Shown: positions 1 through 7,820, counted from the stretch's first letter. The stretch is DNA of 35,374 nt from Firmicutes bacterium UBA5766 (GCA_002418775.1 DIEU01000050.1:1-35374), one strand, 5' to 3'. A program made the numbers and translations. The notes: a model not told the origin generated them from the letters alone.

Positions 1-1
1 A

Positions 2-178
2 TTTAAGTTACATTGTAGTGTTAAGAAGAAATGGAAACAAAAGAGTTTTGCAGCCGGAGTTAACAGGGAAATTATTGAAGAGGGCGCCAGGTCACTGGAA
101 ATGGACATTGATTTTATAATTAAGGAAACTGTCAATGGAATGAGGAAAGTTGCTGAGAGTATCGGTTTGCAGGGTTGA
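2..178 (+). CDS. HD-domain hydrolase, C-terminal fragment
   Basis: This is the last 58 codons of a gene that enters from the left edge of the window; the frame is open from base 2 to the TGA at 176-178. The peptide includes KSFAAGVNREIIEEG and ends in a helix resembling the tail of small predicted HD-superfamily metal-dependent hydrolases (HDIG/TIGR00277-like, about 185 aa). In those proteins a K-SFA-G-NR motif follows the HD core. The metal-binding HD residues lie upstream of the window and cannot be checked, so the identification rests on the tail alone. The stop codon lies 1 nt from the end of a small opposing open frame. Confidence 0.6.
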   Translation, partial: FKLHCSVKKKWKQKSFAAGVNREIIEEGARSLEMDIDFIIKETVNGMRKVAESIGLQG

Positions 179-179
179 G

Positions 180-326
180 CTAGCAGCAATGCCGGTCGTC
201 GCGCTGGAAACCGCTTTCCATCAGCCAGCCGCTGATTAGGGTGTCCCGGGCTTCCTCATACTCAGTCGACGCAATTTCAAAATGCCCCACCGCATATTGC
301 CCCCTTTTATCGAGCGGGTTAGTCAA
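180..326 (-). other. Small open frame, possible gene remnant
   Basis: The minus strand is open here and runs on upstream to an in-frame stop near 400. The peptide contains motifs such as GQYAVGHFEIASTEYEEARD and ends with RDDRHCC. Its composition (charged, with G/C-ending codons) looks coding, but there is no ATG with a ribosome site; the only start inside the stretch with a plausible position is TTG at 324-326. I do not recognise a family. It may be the 3' end of a decayed gene or chance. Confidence 0.25.
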
Positions 327-481
327 AATTATGTGATAAAAAATTATTCGCCGGGTTTTTCTGCCACGTATCGTGGCGCCGGCGCTGATTCTATGTTACA
401 ATCTGTAGCGGTTATCCAAAGTAGATAAACCGGCCGCAAGGGAATCAGAATATTAATTATAAGCATAAGGAGTAAAAACTA
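180..481. other. Intergenic region upstream of the MOSC gene
   Basis: This 300-bp gap holds the weak minus-strand open frame at 180-326 and, at its right end, the ribosome site AAGGAG (467-472) of the MOSC gene. I see no convincing promoter, riboswitch or RNA gene. Confidence 0.5.
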
Positions 482-919
482 ATGGCCAAAGGAATAATTT
501 ATGCAATCTCTATAAGCGCAGAAAGGGGACAGCTTAAAAAGGAAGTTTCCGAAGCTAGTCTTATTGAAAACTACGGTATAGAAAATGATGGGCACGCCGG
601 CGCCTGGGGGCGTCAAGTTACCTGTCTTAACTGGGCCAGTGTTCAAAAAGTTAATCAAGAATATAACTTGGATGTCGGACCGGGCAGGTTTGCTGAGAAT
701 ATTCTAATTGAAGGGATGGACTTTTCCGGTCTGACCGTAGGAAGCAGAATCAGGTTAGGTTCAAGCGCTGTTTTGGAAGTAACACAAATTGGCAAAGAGG
801 ATCATCCCAGTGTAGTCATCAGAACTTACGGCGTAAGTCTTTTACCGAAAGAAGGCTTGTTTTGCAAAGTTATTACAGGTGGGATTATTAAAAAAGGAGA
901 TTCCGTTGAGAAAATCTAA
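482..919 (+). CDS. MOSC-domain protein lacking the usual cysteines
   Basis: This 145-aa protein is a stand-alone MOSC domain, the fold of the molybdenum-cofactor sulfurase C-terminus and of YiiM/YuaD-type proteins, which are thought to bind sulfur, metals or Moco. Family landmarks in order are GIENDGHAG, WGRQVTCLN, GRFAENILIEGMD, LEVTQIGKEDH and LPKEGLFCKVITGG. Free-standing bacterial relatives usually read GKECH with further cysteines before the (P)REGIF motif. Here the first is aspartate (KEDH) and the following stretch carries no cysteine; the only Cys nearby is in LFCKV. The start is fixed by AAGGAG nine bases upstream. The substrate is unknown. Molybdopterin-related roles are possible but no other Moco genes are visible. 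Confidence 0.85.
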   Translation: MAKGIIYAISISAERGQLKKEVSEASLIENYGIENDGHAGAWGRQVTCLNWASVQKVNQEYNLDVGPGRFAENILIEGMDFSGLTVGSRIRLGSSAVLEVTQIGKEDHPSVVIRTYGVSLLPKEGLFCKVITGGIIKKGDSVEKI

Positions 920-1055
920 CCAACAAAAAAGATATGTAATAATATGTCGGAATGTTGTGTTGAATAAAATGCAATTTGCACAAGGAATTAAACAAATATA
1001 AAAGAAATAGTGTATATCGAAAAAGCACAAAGAAATCGGCAGCAGAGAAATTTCT

Positions 1056-1487
1056 ATGCTTGGTGGGCTGCTCATGGAGAAAACCGACGGAGTAATTGGA
1101 TTAAGATGCCAGAAATGCAAGGCTATTAACCCGAAAGATTCGGAATCGTGTTCTGAATGCGGTTACTCAACTTTGAAACTTACTGCGGAGGTTACTACAG
1201 AAGATAATTACCTCAGTCAAATAAAAGAAAAGAATGAAGAGAAGTACAGTTCTGTTTCTAAAAAAGAAGATATACTTAAGTTTAAGGTCTCGTACTTATT
1301 ATCTGTAATTCTGGTAATCCTATTGTATGTTTTCCTGACAGGGCCTGACTTTACGACAAAAGGCGGCATGAAAATCAAGCAGCCTGAATTTACAAATAAC
1401 CCGGGTCCTGTTAACCCGCAGATTAAATACAAAGAAACGGCAGCATTTGATCAGCCCGTTCAGCCATTGCCTGCGAATGGTATATAA
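1056..1487 (+). CDS. Zinc-ribbon membrane protein, unknown function
   Basis: A hypothetical protein of 143 aa. Near the N-terminus it carries a CxxC...CxxC zinc ribbon (LRCQKCKAINPKDSESCSECG). A charged Lys/Glu-rich stretch follows, then one hydrophobic segment (SYLLSVILVILLYVFLTG), then a Pro/Gln-rich tail of about 45 residues. The layout fits a single-pass membrane protein with the ribbon in the cytoplasm. The start is uncertain: the ATG at 1056 has only a weak GAGAAA upstream, and the ATG at 1074 (MEKTDG) follows a GGTGGG. I do not recognise a named family beyond generic zinc-ribbon proteins. Confidence 0.65.
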   Translation: MLGGLLMEKTDGVIGLRCQKCKAINPKDSESCSECGYSTLKLTAEVTTEDNYLSQIKEKNEEKYSSVSKKEDILKFKVSYLLSVILVILLYVFLTGPDFTTKGGMKIKQPEFTNNPGPVNPQIKYKETAAFDQPVQPLPANGI

Positions 1488-1574
1488 TACATAATATGGT
1501 ATAGTCGCCATTTAGTGACAATATATTTACCGGTTAATAATCTGACTTAGTATCACGGAATAAAAAATGTAAAA

Positions 1575-1599
1575 GCCTCCTTTGAAAAATACAGGAGGC
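1575..1599 (-). terminator. Intrinsic terminator of the vor operon
   Basis: A 7-bp inverted repeat (GCCTCCT 1575-1581, AGGAGGC 1593-1599) has an 11-nt loop. Read on the minus strand, it is followed by TTTTACATTTTTT. It lies about 50 bp past the stop of the gamma-subunit gene and so ends the right-to-left vor operon. Confidence 0.75.
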
Positions 1600-1649
1600 C
1601 TTATACTAATATACGCAAGCTTTATTGTATTTGAACTTTGAGTAGATGC

Positions 1650-2216
1650 TTAAGATAAATTACTCCATTCCTTTTTTAAAACCCTGGCCAGTTCCGCTCC
1701 TTTTTCCAGCGCCTTATAATTGATCGGGATCATATCCAGGTTTCGCTTGGGCAGGATCTGCTCAAAGGATTTTTCTACGGCGCTCACGGATACCACGCCG
1801 GTCAACTCTAATAATGCGCCAAGAATTACACTGTTGGTGACCCTTACATCACCCAGATGCTCCGCTTCCTCACTTGCCTGGATGGAAATTACATGTACGT
1901 CTGATCTTTTTACACCCAGGTCAACCATGGAGCTGTTCACAATAATAATTCCCCCCGGGATGACTGAATCTTCATGGTTTTTCAAAGAGAGGTTGTTCAT
2001 CACCACCAGCACGGACGGTTCGGATATGATCGGAGAACTTATCGTGCGGTCTGAAATGGTGACGCCGCAGTTTGCAAAACCCCCGCGTTTTTCCGGTCCA
2101 TAAGAGGGTACATAGGAGACCTTCTTATTCTCCGATGTTGCCGCCAGGGCAAGCAGTTGTCCCATCGAAAGGGCGCCCTGGCCGCCTATGCCTGCAATAT
2201 AGATTTCTTCATGCAT
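1650..2216 (-). CDS. vorC: 2-oxoacid:ferredoxin oxidoreductase, gamma subunit
   Basis: The 188-aa gamma (domain III) subunit of a pyruvate/2-oxoacid:ferredoxin oxidoreductase. It opens with the family glycine motif AGIGGQGALSMGQLLALAA and continues with SYGPEKRGGFANCGVTISD, both typical of PorC/KorC/VorC proteins. The domain helps bind CoA and completes the heterotetramer with the alpha, beta and ferredoxin subunits encoded just upstream. Its ATG directly abuts the stop codon of the beta gene, with a GGGGGTGG ribosome site inside that gene, indicating translational coupling. It is the last gene before the terminator at 1575-1599. Confidence 0.9.
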   Translation of the reverse strand: MHEEIYIAGIGGQGALSMGQLLALAATSENKKVSYVPSYGPEKRGGFANCGVTISDRTISSPIISEPSVLVVMNNLSLKNHEDSVIPGGIIIVNSSMVDLGVKRSDVHVISIQASEEAEHLGDVRVTNSVILGALLELTGVVSVSAVEKSFEQILPKRNLDMIPINYKALEKGAELARVLKKEWSNLS

Positions 2217-2963
2217 TTAGACCACCCCCGCAGGTGATTTGTAAACCCCGAGCGGATAAAAAGGAATCATCTTTTCTTCCATCCATTTGACAGCCTCAAG
2301 GGGGGATAGCCCAAGGTTGGTCGGGCATGCCGAAAGGGCTTCGACGAGGGAAAAGCCAATCCCGTTGAGCTGCATTTCAAATGCTTTCTTAATCGCTTTT
2401 TTTGCCTTGATTATTTCTTTGGGATTATGCAATGACACTCTTTCCACGTAAGCCACGCCCTCAACCGGGGCAATCAGTTCACAGACCCGGATCGGGTTTC
2501 CGTTAATTTCTACTGATCTGCCGAAGGGGGTTGTCTTGGTTACCTGGCCGATCAGAGTAGTCGGCGCCATCTGTCCGCCTGTCATACCATAAACGGCGTT
2601 GTTGACAAAAATAGTAGTTATTTTTTCTCCGCGGTAAGCGGTGTGAATAAAGTCACCGATTCCTATAGCGGCAAGATCACCGTCCCCCTGGTATGTAAAA
2701 AGCACCCGGTCAGGCAGCACCCTTTTAACGCCGGTGGCTATAGAAGGAGCACGGCCGTGCGCCGCCTGAATCATATCAACATTAAAATAGTGTTTTGCAA
2801 AAACCGAACATCCGACCGAACTAATTCCAATAGTGCGCCCGCTGACTCCCAGTTCGTCAATGACTTCGGCAACCAGGCGGTGGGCAATTCCGTGCATGCA
2901 GCCGGGGCAGTAATGAAAGGGAACGTCCCTCAGGCTATATGGCCTTGCAGTAATTTTTCTCAT
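2217..2963 (-). CDS. vorA: 2-oxoacid:ferredoxin oxidoreductase, beta (TPP) subunit
   Basis: The 248-aa thiamine-diphosphate-binding subunit. Visible motifs are YCPGCMHG near the N-terminus and the TPP/Mg motif in YQGDGDLAAIGIGD followed by NNAVYGMTGGQMAPTT. It catalyses decarboxylation of the 2-oxoacid and passes electrons toward the ferredoxin subunit. Its ATG overlaps the alpha stop codon as ATGA (4 bp). It lacks the extra Fe-S domain found in some fused enzymes, so it relies on the separate ferredoxin at 4027-4248. Substrate assignment (branched-chain versus 2-oxoglutarate) follows the alpha subunit and is less certain than the family. Confidence 0.9.
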   Translation of the reverse strand: MRKITARPYSLRDVPFHYCPGCMHGIAHRLVAEVIDELGVSGRTIGISSVGCSVFAKHYFNVDMIQAAHGRAPSIATGVKRVLPDRVLFTYQGDGDLAAIGIGDFIHTAYRGEKITTIFVNNAVYGMTGGQMAPTTLIGQVTKTTPFGRSVEINGNPIRVCELIAPVEGVAYVERVSLHNPKEIIKAKKAIKKAFEMQLNGIGFSLVEALSACPTNLGLSPLEAVKWMEEKMIPFYPLGVYKSPAGVV

Positions 2964-4015
2964 CGGCCTGTTCCTCCCCTTTCGCTGACTCTCTTCAATT
3001 CTTCTAAAATATCTTTGGCCAGCGGAACCATTCCGCCAAGCCTGCCGTAATGGTATACTGGCGCCCGGCCCTTTGCGCCAATTTCAATGTCCTCAAACAT
3101 CTGACCCATATTCATTTCCACCACCAAAAAGCATTGTACTGATTTGGCGGTCCGGCTGATTACATCATAGGGGAACGGCCACAGCGTAATAGGACGTATT
3201 AATCCGGCCCTGATACCCTGTTCGCGTGCTTTGTCAACTACCGCGCGGCAAATCCGTGAGACCGTGCCGAAAGCTACCAGGGCAACTTCGGCGTCATCCA
3301 GCATGTAATCCTCGCAGAGTGTTTCCTTGGCGCGAATCTCTTCATACTTGTGTAAAAGCCTTAAATTCACTTCTTCCATTTCTTCCAGGATAACAAATAA
3401 AGAATTAATCTCATTTCTGTCCTCGTGATAATCCCTGCCTATAGTAGCCCACGGCCGGGGCGGTATCTCAATACTTTTCTCCTCGTCAATCACTACCGGT
3501 TCCATCATCTGCCCCATAATGCCGTCTGCCAGGACCATCGCCGGCATGCGGTACATGTCGGACAGATCGAAGGCCTTTTTCATTATGTCAAGAATTTCCT
3601 GCACCGAATTTGGAGCCAGTACAATTATGTGATAATCGCCGTGGCCTCCGCCCTTGGTTGCCTGGAAGTAATCAGCCTGTGAAGGTCCTATATTGCCAAG
3701 GCCGGGACCGCCGCGCATAATATTTACCAGCACGCAGGGGAGTTCGGATCCTGCAAGAAAAGAAAGCTCTTCCTGCATCAGGCTGATTCCCGGACCGGAG
3801 GACGCTGTCATAACCCTGGCTCCGGCGCAGGCTGCGCCAAAAACCAAATTGATTGAGGCCAATTCGCTTTCGGCCTGCATGAAAAGTCCACCTACTTCGG
3901 GAAGCCTTTTAGCAAGATAATGGGTAACCTCGCTCTGCGGTGTTATCGGGTAGCCGAAAAAGTGACGGCACCCGGCCAGAATAGCCCCTTCGCCGATAGC
4001 GTCATTCCCTTTCAT
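2960..4015 (-). CDS. vorB: 3-methyl-2-oxobutanoate:ferredoxin oxidoreductase, alpha subunit
   Basis: The alpha subunit (351 aa) carries fused domains I and II of the 2-oxoacid:ferredoxin oxidoreductase. Landmarks are the N-terminal MKGNDAIGEGAI, GYPITPQSEV, the glutamate in FMQAESELASIN, MTASSGPGISLMQEELSFLA and FQATKGGGHGDYH. This pattern is the one usually named VorB in clostridia, where 2-oxoisovalerate and related branched 2-oxoacids are oxidised to acyl-CoA. I place the start at the ATG 4013-4015, which has GAGAAGG just upstream. A longer frame to 4102 would overlap most of the ferredoxin C-terminus and lacks family similarity. It lies between the ferredoxin and beta genes in a tight operon. 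A 2-oxoglutarate enzyme is the main alternative. Confidence 0.88.
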   Translation of the reverse strand: MKGNDAIGEGAILAGCRHFFGYPITPQSEVTHYLAKRLPEVGGLFMQAESELASINLVFGAACAGARVMTASSGPGISLMQEELSFLAGSELPCVLVNIMRGGPGLGNIGPSQADYFQATKGGGHGDYHIIVLAPNSVQEILDIMKKAFDLSDMYRMPAMVLADGIMGQMMEPVVIDEEKSIEIPPRPWATIGRDYHEDRNEINSLFVILEEMEEVNLRLLHKYEEIRAKETLCEDYMLDDAEVALVAFGTVSRICRAVVDKAREQGIRAGLIRPITLWPFPYDVISRTAKSVQCFLVVEMNMGQMFEDIEIGAKGRAPVYHYGRLGGMVPLAKDILEELKRVSERGGTGR

Positions 4016-4026
4016 TAGAAACCTTC

Positions 4027-4248
4027 TCAATTTTCCCGCCCCCTCTCCACTTCGATTACCATATCGGGACACATGATTACGCAAAGGCCGCAGCCGGTAC
4101 ATTTTTCCTGCTCTGTGACTGTTGCAACATGATAACCCATTTCATTGATGCTGCTTGCCATAAAAATTATCTTTTTAGGACAAGCGGTAGTACAAAGCTG
4201 ACAGCCTTTACAGCGGTCCTCCCGAAAAGTTACTCTTGCCAAACGCAC
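4027..4248 (-). CDS. vorD: 2x[4Fe-4S] ferredoxin subunit of the oxidoreductase
   Basis: A 73-aa ferredoxin subunit with two complete cluster motifs, CKGCQLCTTACPKK and CTGCGLCVIMCPDM. It carries electrons from the TPP subunit to the cell's ferredoxin pool. It is the first subunit gene of the vor set and ends 11 bp before the alpha start. The start is a GTG preceded by GGGAGGG only three bases away; the TTG two codons later has better spacing, so the exact N-terminus is uncertain by two residues. A 38-bp gap separates it from the ATPase gene upstream. Confidence 0.92.
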   Translation of the reverse strand: MRLARVTFREDRCKGCQLCTTACPKKIIFMASSINEMGYHVATVTEQEKCTGCGLCVIMCPDMVIEVERGREN

Positions 4249-4286
4249 TTCCCTCCCAAGTTCCTCATGTCTTTTTCTACAAATTA

Positions 4287-4973
4287 TTACCAGGGCGGCT
4301 TCATGTAAATGTCCATTGGCAGCAGCGGCAGTTCAGCTGCTATATGATCAGCCAGATCCCTGCGAACACTAAGGAAATCAACCGGCAGGCCGAGTTCCTC
4401 CGATGCCTTCATCACAATCTGGTACCCGTCCATTACTGTTTCTATGTCCGTACCGTAGCCGAGGTTGGGGTTGCTGACCAGAGCATGGAATTTAAGTCTG
4501 GATGCGCTTTCAATACTCCTTTTGACCTTATCGATTCCCTTAACGTCAGTTGTCATCGGCCGGTACGGGTTAACCACCAGAAAAAAACAATGGCCGTCTT
4601 CAGGTATATTCTCTCTGAAACGGCTCAGCGCCATTGCGCCCAGATCATCACCGCCTATATCCAGGACACCGTAACCCTTTCCTCCCTGAAGCACACCATA
4701 TATGCCGGGGGATAAGGCGGGAAGATCCGCGTAGGCCAGTTCTTCTCTGGGACAGATCATGGAAATGCCCATTTTTTCCAGGTTTTTTTTAACAGCGCCG
4801 GCTCTGAAATAATGGTTTAAAATATCCAGATCTACTACTGTTACGGGAAAACCCTTTTGGTGAAGGTTTACGGCATAATTCAGGGCAACTTCTGTTTTCC
4901 CGCTTCCAAAACCGCCGGCGAACAGGCTGAGTTGTTTTTGCGTTTTCATGTCCGCCTTTTTATACAAATTCAT
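4287..4973 (-). CDS. P-loop ATPase of the MinD/CobQ (SIMIBI) type
   Basis: A 228-aa nucleotide-binding protein with a Walker A motif (FAGGFGSGKTEVALNYA, residues about 18-34), a Walker-A'-like aspartate in VVDLDILNHYF and a GVLDIGGDD motif where SIMIBI ATPases have Walker B. The rest resembles CobQ/CobB/MinD/ParA-like proteins of unknown role. It is 38 bp upstream of the vor ferredoxin gene on the same strand with no terminator between, so it is probably co-transcribed. A role in maturing, metallating or localising the oxidoreductase is a guess from context. Two in-frame starts are possible; the ATG at 4971-4973 has AAAGGG about ten bases upstream. Confidence 0.75.
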   Translation of the reverse strand: MNLYKKADMKTQKQLSLFAGGFGSGKTEVALNYAVNLHQKGFPVTVVDLDILNHYFRAGAVKKNLEKMGISMICPREELAYADLPALSPGIYGVLQGGKGYGVLDIGGDDLGAMALSRFRENIPEDGHCFFLVVNPYRPMTTDVKGIDKVKRSIESASRLKFHALVSNPNLGYGTDIETVMDGYQIVMKASEELGLPVDFLSVRRDLADHIAAELPLLPMDIYMKPPW

Positions 4974-5087
4974 TGGGTATATCCCTTTCTTCGACGAAAG
5001 GTTAATAAAATCCTTTGGCTTAACATGGTTGATTGCTTTAAATTGTTAACCAGGCGAGCTTTTTTGTATTATTCTGAGGAGGTCTTT

Positions 5088-5516
5088 TTAATCTACCAGG
5101 GGGCCTCTGCCAATCATCATTTTTCCGTTATAATACCTGTTTTTTATATGTGCCGCTTCCTCAAGAAATTTTTCCAGGCCCTTTTGCCTGATATAGCACA
5201 GGTTGAAGATCTTTATGTTATGGGGCAGGACTTCCGCTCCGTCGGCTGCAGGGTTAAGTTTTGCGCATGGAAAATCAGGGCATTCAAAACAAAAACCAAC
5301 TCCATGTCTGTTGGTACAGGCAAATGTTTCACATTGAGCGTCAATTGCAGGGCAGTTGCCTTTAACAGACCTGCAGCCGGGGCAGGGCGAAATATCATAA
5401 CCCCTGGCTTTTGCATCCTCCAGTATTTCAGGATTGTCATTAGCCTTATAAAGGGGACATTCGCCGCAAAAAATTCCACACGGCGCCGCCAATGAGTAAT
5501 CTCCGGTGATATTCAT
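5088..5516 (-). CDS. Cysteine-rich DUF3795-like protein
   Basis: A 142-aa protein rich in cysteine. It starts with CGIFCGECPLY, continues with PCPGC, CPAIDAQC and FECPDFPC motifs and ends in a helical, basic tail (LEKFLEEAAHIKNRYYNGK). This is the DUF3795 pattern, presumed to bind zinc or an Fe-S cluster, with no known function. A very strong AGGAGG ribosome site sits eight bases before the ATG. It is on the same strand as the ATPase gene, 114 bp upstream of it, so it could be part of that transcript. Confidence 0.75.
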   Translation of the reverse strand: MNITGDYSLAAPCGIFCGECPLYKANDNPEILEDAKARGYDISPCPGCRSVKGNCPAIDAQCETFACTNRHGVGFCFECPDFPCAKLNPAADGAEVLPHNIKIFNLCYIRQKGLEKFLEEAAHIKNRYYNGKMMIGRGPLVD

Positions 5517-5731
5517 ATAAAAAACCTCCTGTGTTGAAGTTTTTAACCCGTTTGGTCTTTTTGTATTTATTTCGTGTGAAAAAAATGTTTTCCTTTATTT
5601 TGGACTTGAAGATAATGCATGATCAACAGGCTGGATTAAATGGGGCTGTCATTTTTTATTGATTTACATAAAATTCTTCGAAAAGTAAAGAATAAATAAA
5701 AATAATTCTTTAAGGGAAAGGACTTGAAAAA

Positions 5732-5983
5732 ATGAATCAGCATATCCACTGTCTTGTGAACGATTGTCATTACTGGAATCAGGGAAACATGTGCAAAGCC
5801 AACGAAATTCTCGTCACCTCGGATAGTTTCAGCAGCAGTCAGCCAGATACTGTAGACGCCGCGATGGCCAAACAACTCTCACCGGCTCCTGCGGGCGGTA
5901 CATGCATGTCAACTTGCTGCAAAACATACGCTGCAAAAGACTCCGGCGGGTCCAAGGTGGACGGAGTTAAAAAGATGCTTTAA
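5732..5983 (+). CDS. DUF1540-domain protein
   Basis: An 83-aa cysteine-rich protein. Its N-terminus matches the DUF1540 signature: C at position 7, CHYW, GNMCKANEILV and, later, CMSTCCKTY. DUF1540 proteins are small and common in spore-forming Firmicutes, and probably bind metal; their role is unknown. AAAGGA lies about ten bases before the ATG. The gene is monocistronic, diverges from the DUF3795 gene and is closed by the hairpin at 5998-6038. Confidence 0.8.
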   Translation: MNQHIHCLVNDCHYWNQGNMCKANEILVTSDSFSSSQPDTVDAAMAKQLSPAPAGGTCMSTCCKTYAAKDSGGSKVDGVKKML

Positions 5984-5997
5984 AGAACAGGACATAC

Positions 5998-6038
5998 AAA
6001 AAGGACGGCAGAGGTAATTTGCTTCCGCCGTCCTTTTT
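5998..6038. terminator. Bidirectional intrinsic terminator
   Basis: A 12-bp stem (AAAAAGGACGGC at 5998-6009 with GCCGTCCTTTTT at 6027-6038) encloses a short internal AGAGG/CTTCC region. A-tracts and T-tracts on both sides let it serve both the DUF1540 gene from the left and the broken LysM/BsuPI gene from the right. Confidence 0.8.
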
Positions 6039-6063
6039 ATTAAAATAAAAGCTGTCGCTTTAT

Positions 6064-6911
6064 TTAAAAAAGGCACCTGAAGTCTACATCATCAATAGAG
6101 ACCGTATTATTATTGTCCCGTCCCGGCGTGAAAAGAAAGCGCACTTCTGCTCTTGTCGTTCTGGCAGGGCTTAAGCCGGTTGTAAGAGCGTAAAGGTTAT
6201 ATCTTTCCGGAATAGTGTTCTGATTAAAAACAGGATCGGCGCGGGATATAAACCTTCCTGCAGCATCATAAAAGAAAACTTCAGCGCCCAGTGTGAAATC
6301 TCCTACCGAAGGGATTTTCTGATTTTCACGGGCCCAGAAGCTCAGCTTATAATTTCTCCGGGGGATACCGTTTACAGATTGCGTGAGCAATGCTCTTGAA
6401 GTCCTAACCGATCCCATTTCGGCGGCGAAATTCCCGGACTTGGACGAACGCGTGCGGTTTATATTCTGGCCGTTCCAGCCGACCGGGGAAGTTTCGTTCC
6501 TCCACTCTTCCAATCCCGAATTTCTTAATAAATTACCGCTGGGGCATTCCGGGCCGGGCGCCGGTATTTCAGACGGCCTTATGTTAATGGTTATTGGGAC
6601 AGAACGGTCCTGTAATTCCCGTGCTACATTATATCCCCTGATAGTCACGGTTCCCGGCCGGACCAATCTTCTCGCGCTGTTCCGCTGGTTCCAGACAGCG
6701 TTAAAGGTTTGATTTCTACCCGGCTGAATTATAATTCTGGTCACAGCCCGGCTGAACGCCTGGTCATCCGACCAGCGCCATATTTCTTCTCCTTCCCGGA
6801 ATGCAACAAAATCAAAGCGCTGACTTGTCCTGTAATTTAAACTATAGTTGTGTTATTGCACTGGGCAATAATAAACAAAGTGTCCCCCGGCTGTACTACA
6901 TAGACCGCCAT
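6064..6911 (-). pseudogene. Broken LysM-BsuPI-jelly-roll surface protein gene
   Basis: Remains of a multidomain gene lie in two frames. From the ATG at 6909-6911 a LysM start can be read (VYVVQPGDTLFIIAQ), but it stops at TAA 6837-6839 after 24 codons, half a LysM domain. A different frame, open from 6852, encodes a BsuPI-type domain (RTSQRFDFVAF, EEIWRWSDDQAFS, IQPGRNQTFNAVW). After a Pro-rich linker comes a C-terminal beta-sandwich resembling CBM4_9 modules (NLLRNSGLEEW near its start, VSIDDVDF at its end). One inserted base near 6840 would rejoin the frames, yet the LysM would still be missing its second half. Read alone, the second frame could start at GTG 6742-6744 and give 226 aa, but that begins inside BsuPI. 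Cell-surface or spore-coat binding is the likely ancestral role. Confidence 0.7.
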
Positions 6912-7005
6912 AGCCAGACACATCCTTTCTTACCTGCTTTAATCAGTTTATGATTCTTCCCAGGCGGATGTGCATAACGGCGTTCCGGACACGTCTAAAC
7001 AAAAT

Positions 7006-7035
7006 CCCCCGCTTAAGTGTCCACTTAAGCGGGGG
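7006..7035 (-). terminator. Intrinsic terminator after the SIMPL gene
   Basis: A perfect 14-bp inverted repeat (CCCCCGCTTAAGTG 7006-7019 with its complement 7022-7035) has a 2-nt centre. On the minus strand it is followed by ATTTTGTTT. It lies 41 bp past the stop of the gene at 7077-7820. Confidence 0.8.
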
Positions 7036-7076
7036 AGGGCAGATAAATAAAACTCACTAACATTAGCGGCTCAGGT

Positions 7077-7820
7077 TTATTTAATATAAAACTCTACATT
7101 AACGACTGCGGTTATCTTTTTCTCTAAAGACGAGGTATCGTTCATCCCGTAATCGGATACTTCGGTTGAATAGACGGGGGTTATTTGAAATACTCCCATC
7201 TTTGTAGAACGCAGCGGGCCAATCTTGCCTCCCCCGTTGATGACTATTTTTTCCGCACGTTTCTTTGCATTGAGGGTAGCGTCTGCCAGCATATCAACCT
7301 TTATATCGCTGAGCTTAGTATAAAAATATTGCGGAGGCATTGACTGCAGGTTTATTCCTTTGTTTATCAATTCGCTGGATTCTCTGGAAACGTTGGTTAT
7401 ACTGTCTACCTGTTTTGATCGGACTTCTATTGTTTGGGTTAAGCTATACCCCCTAATTTCGCCTGTATCCCGCCCGAAATTGTCCACGGCGTATAATGTG
7501 TTGACGTTGACCGGCATTATCGTGATATCACTGTCAGGTATTCCTTTGCTTTTTAAATAGCTGTTGACCTGTTCCAAGTCCGAATGAAGAGCGGCGTATG
7601 CTTCGGTCAACTGGGCGCTGTTCCTGGTAAAACTGCAGTCCCACACGATAAGATCGGATTTAAGCTGTTTTTCCGCGGAACCGGTTACCGTTATTATTGA
7701 GCTTGATCTGACCCTGGCAAATGCGCTGGTAAAAATCATGGTACAGATTATTAAGCTGATTCCTAAAATAGCTACAGCGATGACCTGAATTGGGAATTTT
7801 CCCGCACCGTTTTCGCTCAT
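7077..7820 (-). CDS. SIMPL-domain (DUF541/YggE-like) exported protein
   Basis: A 247-aa protein with one N-terminal membrane segment (IQVIAVAILGISLIICTMIF, about residues 11-30) that acts as signal or anchor. An extracytoplasmic SIMPL (DUF541) domain follows: ITVTGSAEKQLKSD, a middle YSLTQTIEVRSKQVD and a late LNAKKRAEKI. Family members include E. coli YggE, linked to oxidative stress protection, but the biochemical role is unknown. A GAGAGGG ribosome site precedes the ATG. It appears monocistronic, closed by the long hairpin at 7006-7035. Confidence 0.85.
   Translation of the reverse strand: MSENGAGKFPIQVIAVAILGISLIICTMIFTSAFARVRSSSIITVTGSAEKQLKSDLIVWDCSFTRNSAQLTEAYAALHSDLEQVNSYLKSKGIPDSDITIMPVNVNTLYAVDNFGRDTGEIRGYSLTQTIEVRSKQVDSITNVSRESSELINKGINLQSMPPQYFYTKLSDIKVDMLADATLNAKKRAEKIVINGGGKIGPLRSTKMGVFQITPVYSTEVSDYGMNDTSSLEKKITAVVNVEFYIK

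Noticed and set aside
4016..4102. 29-residue N-terminal extension of the vor alpha subunit
   Set aside because: It overlaps the ferredoxin gene in another frame and has no family similarity, while the ATG at 4015 has a good ribosome site.
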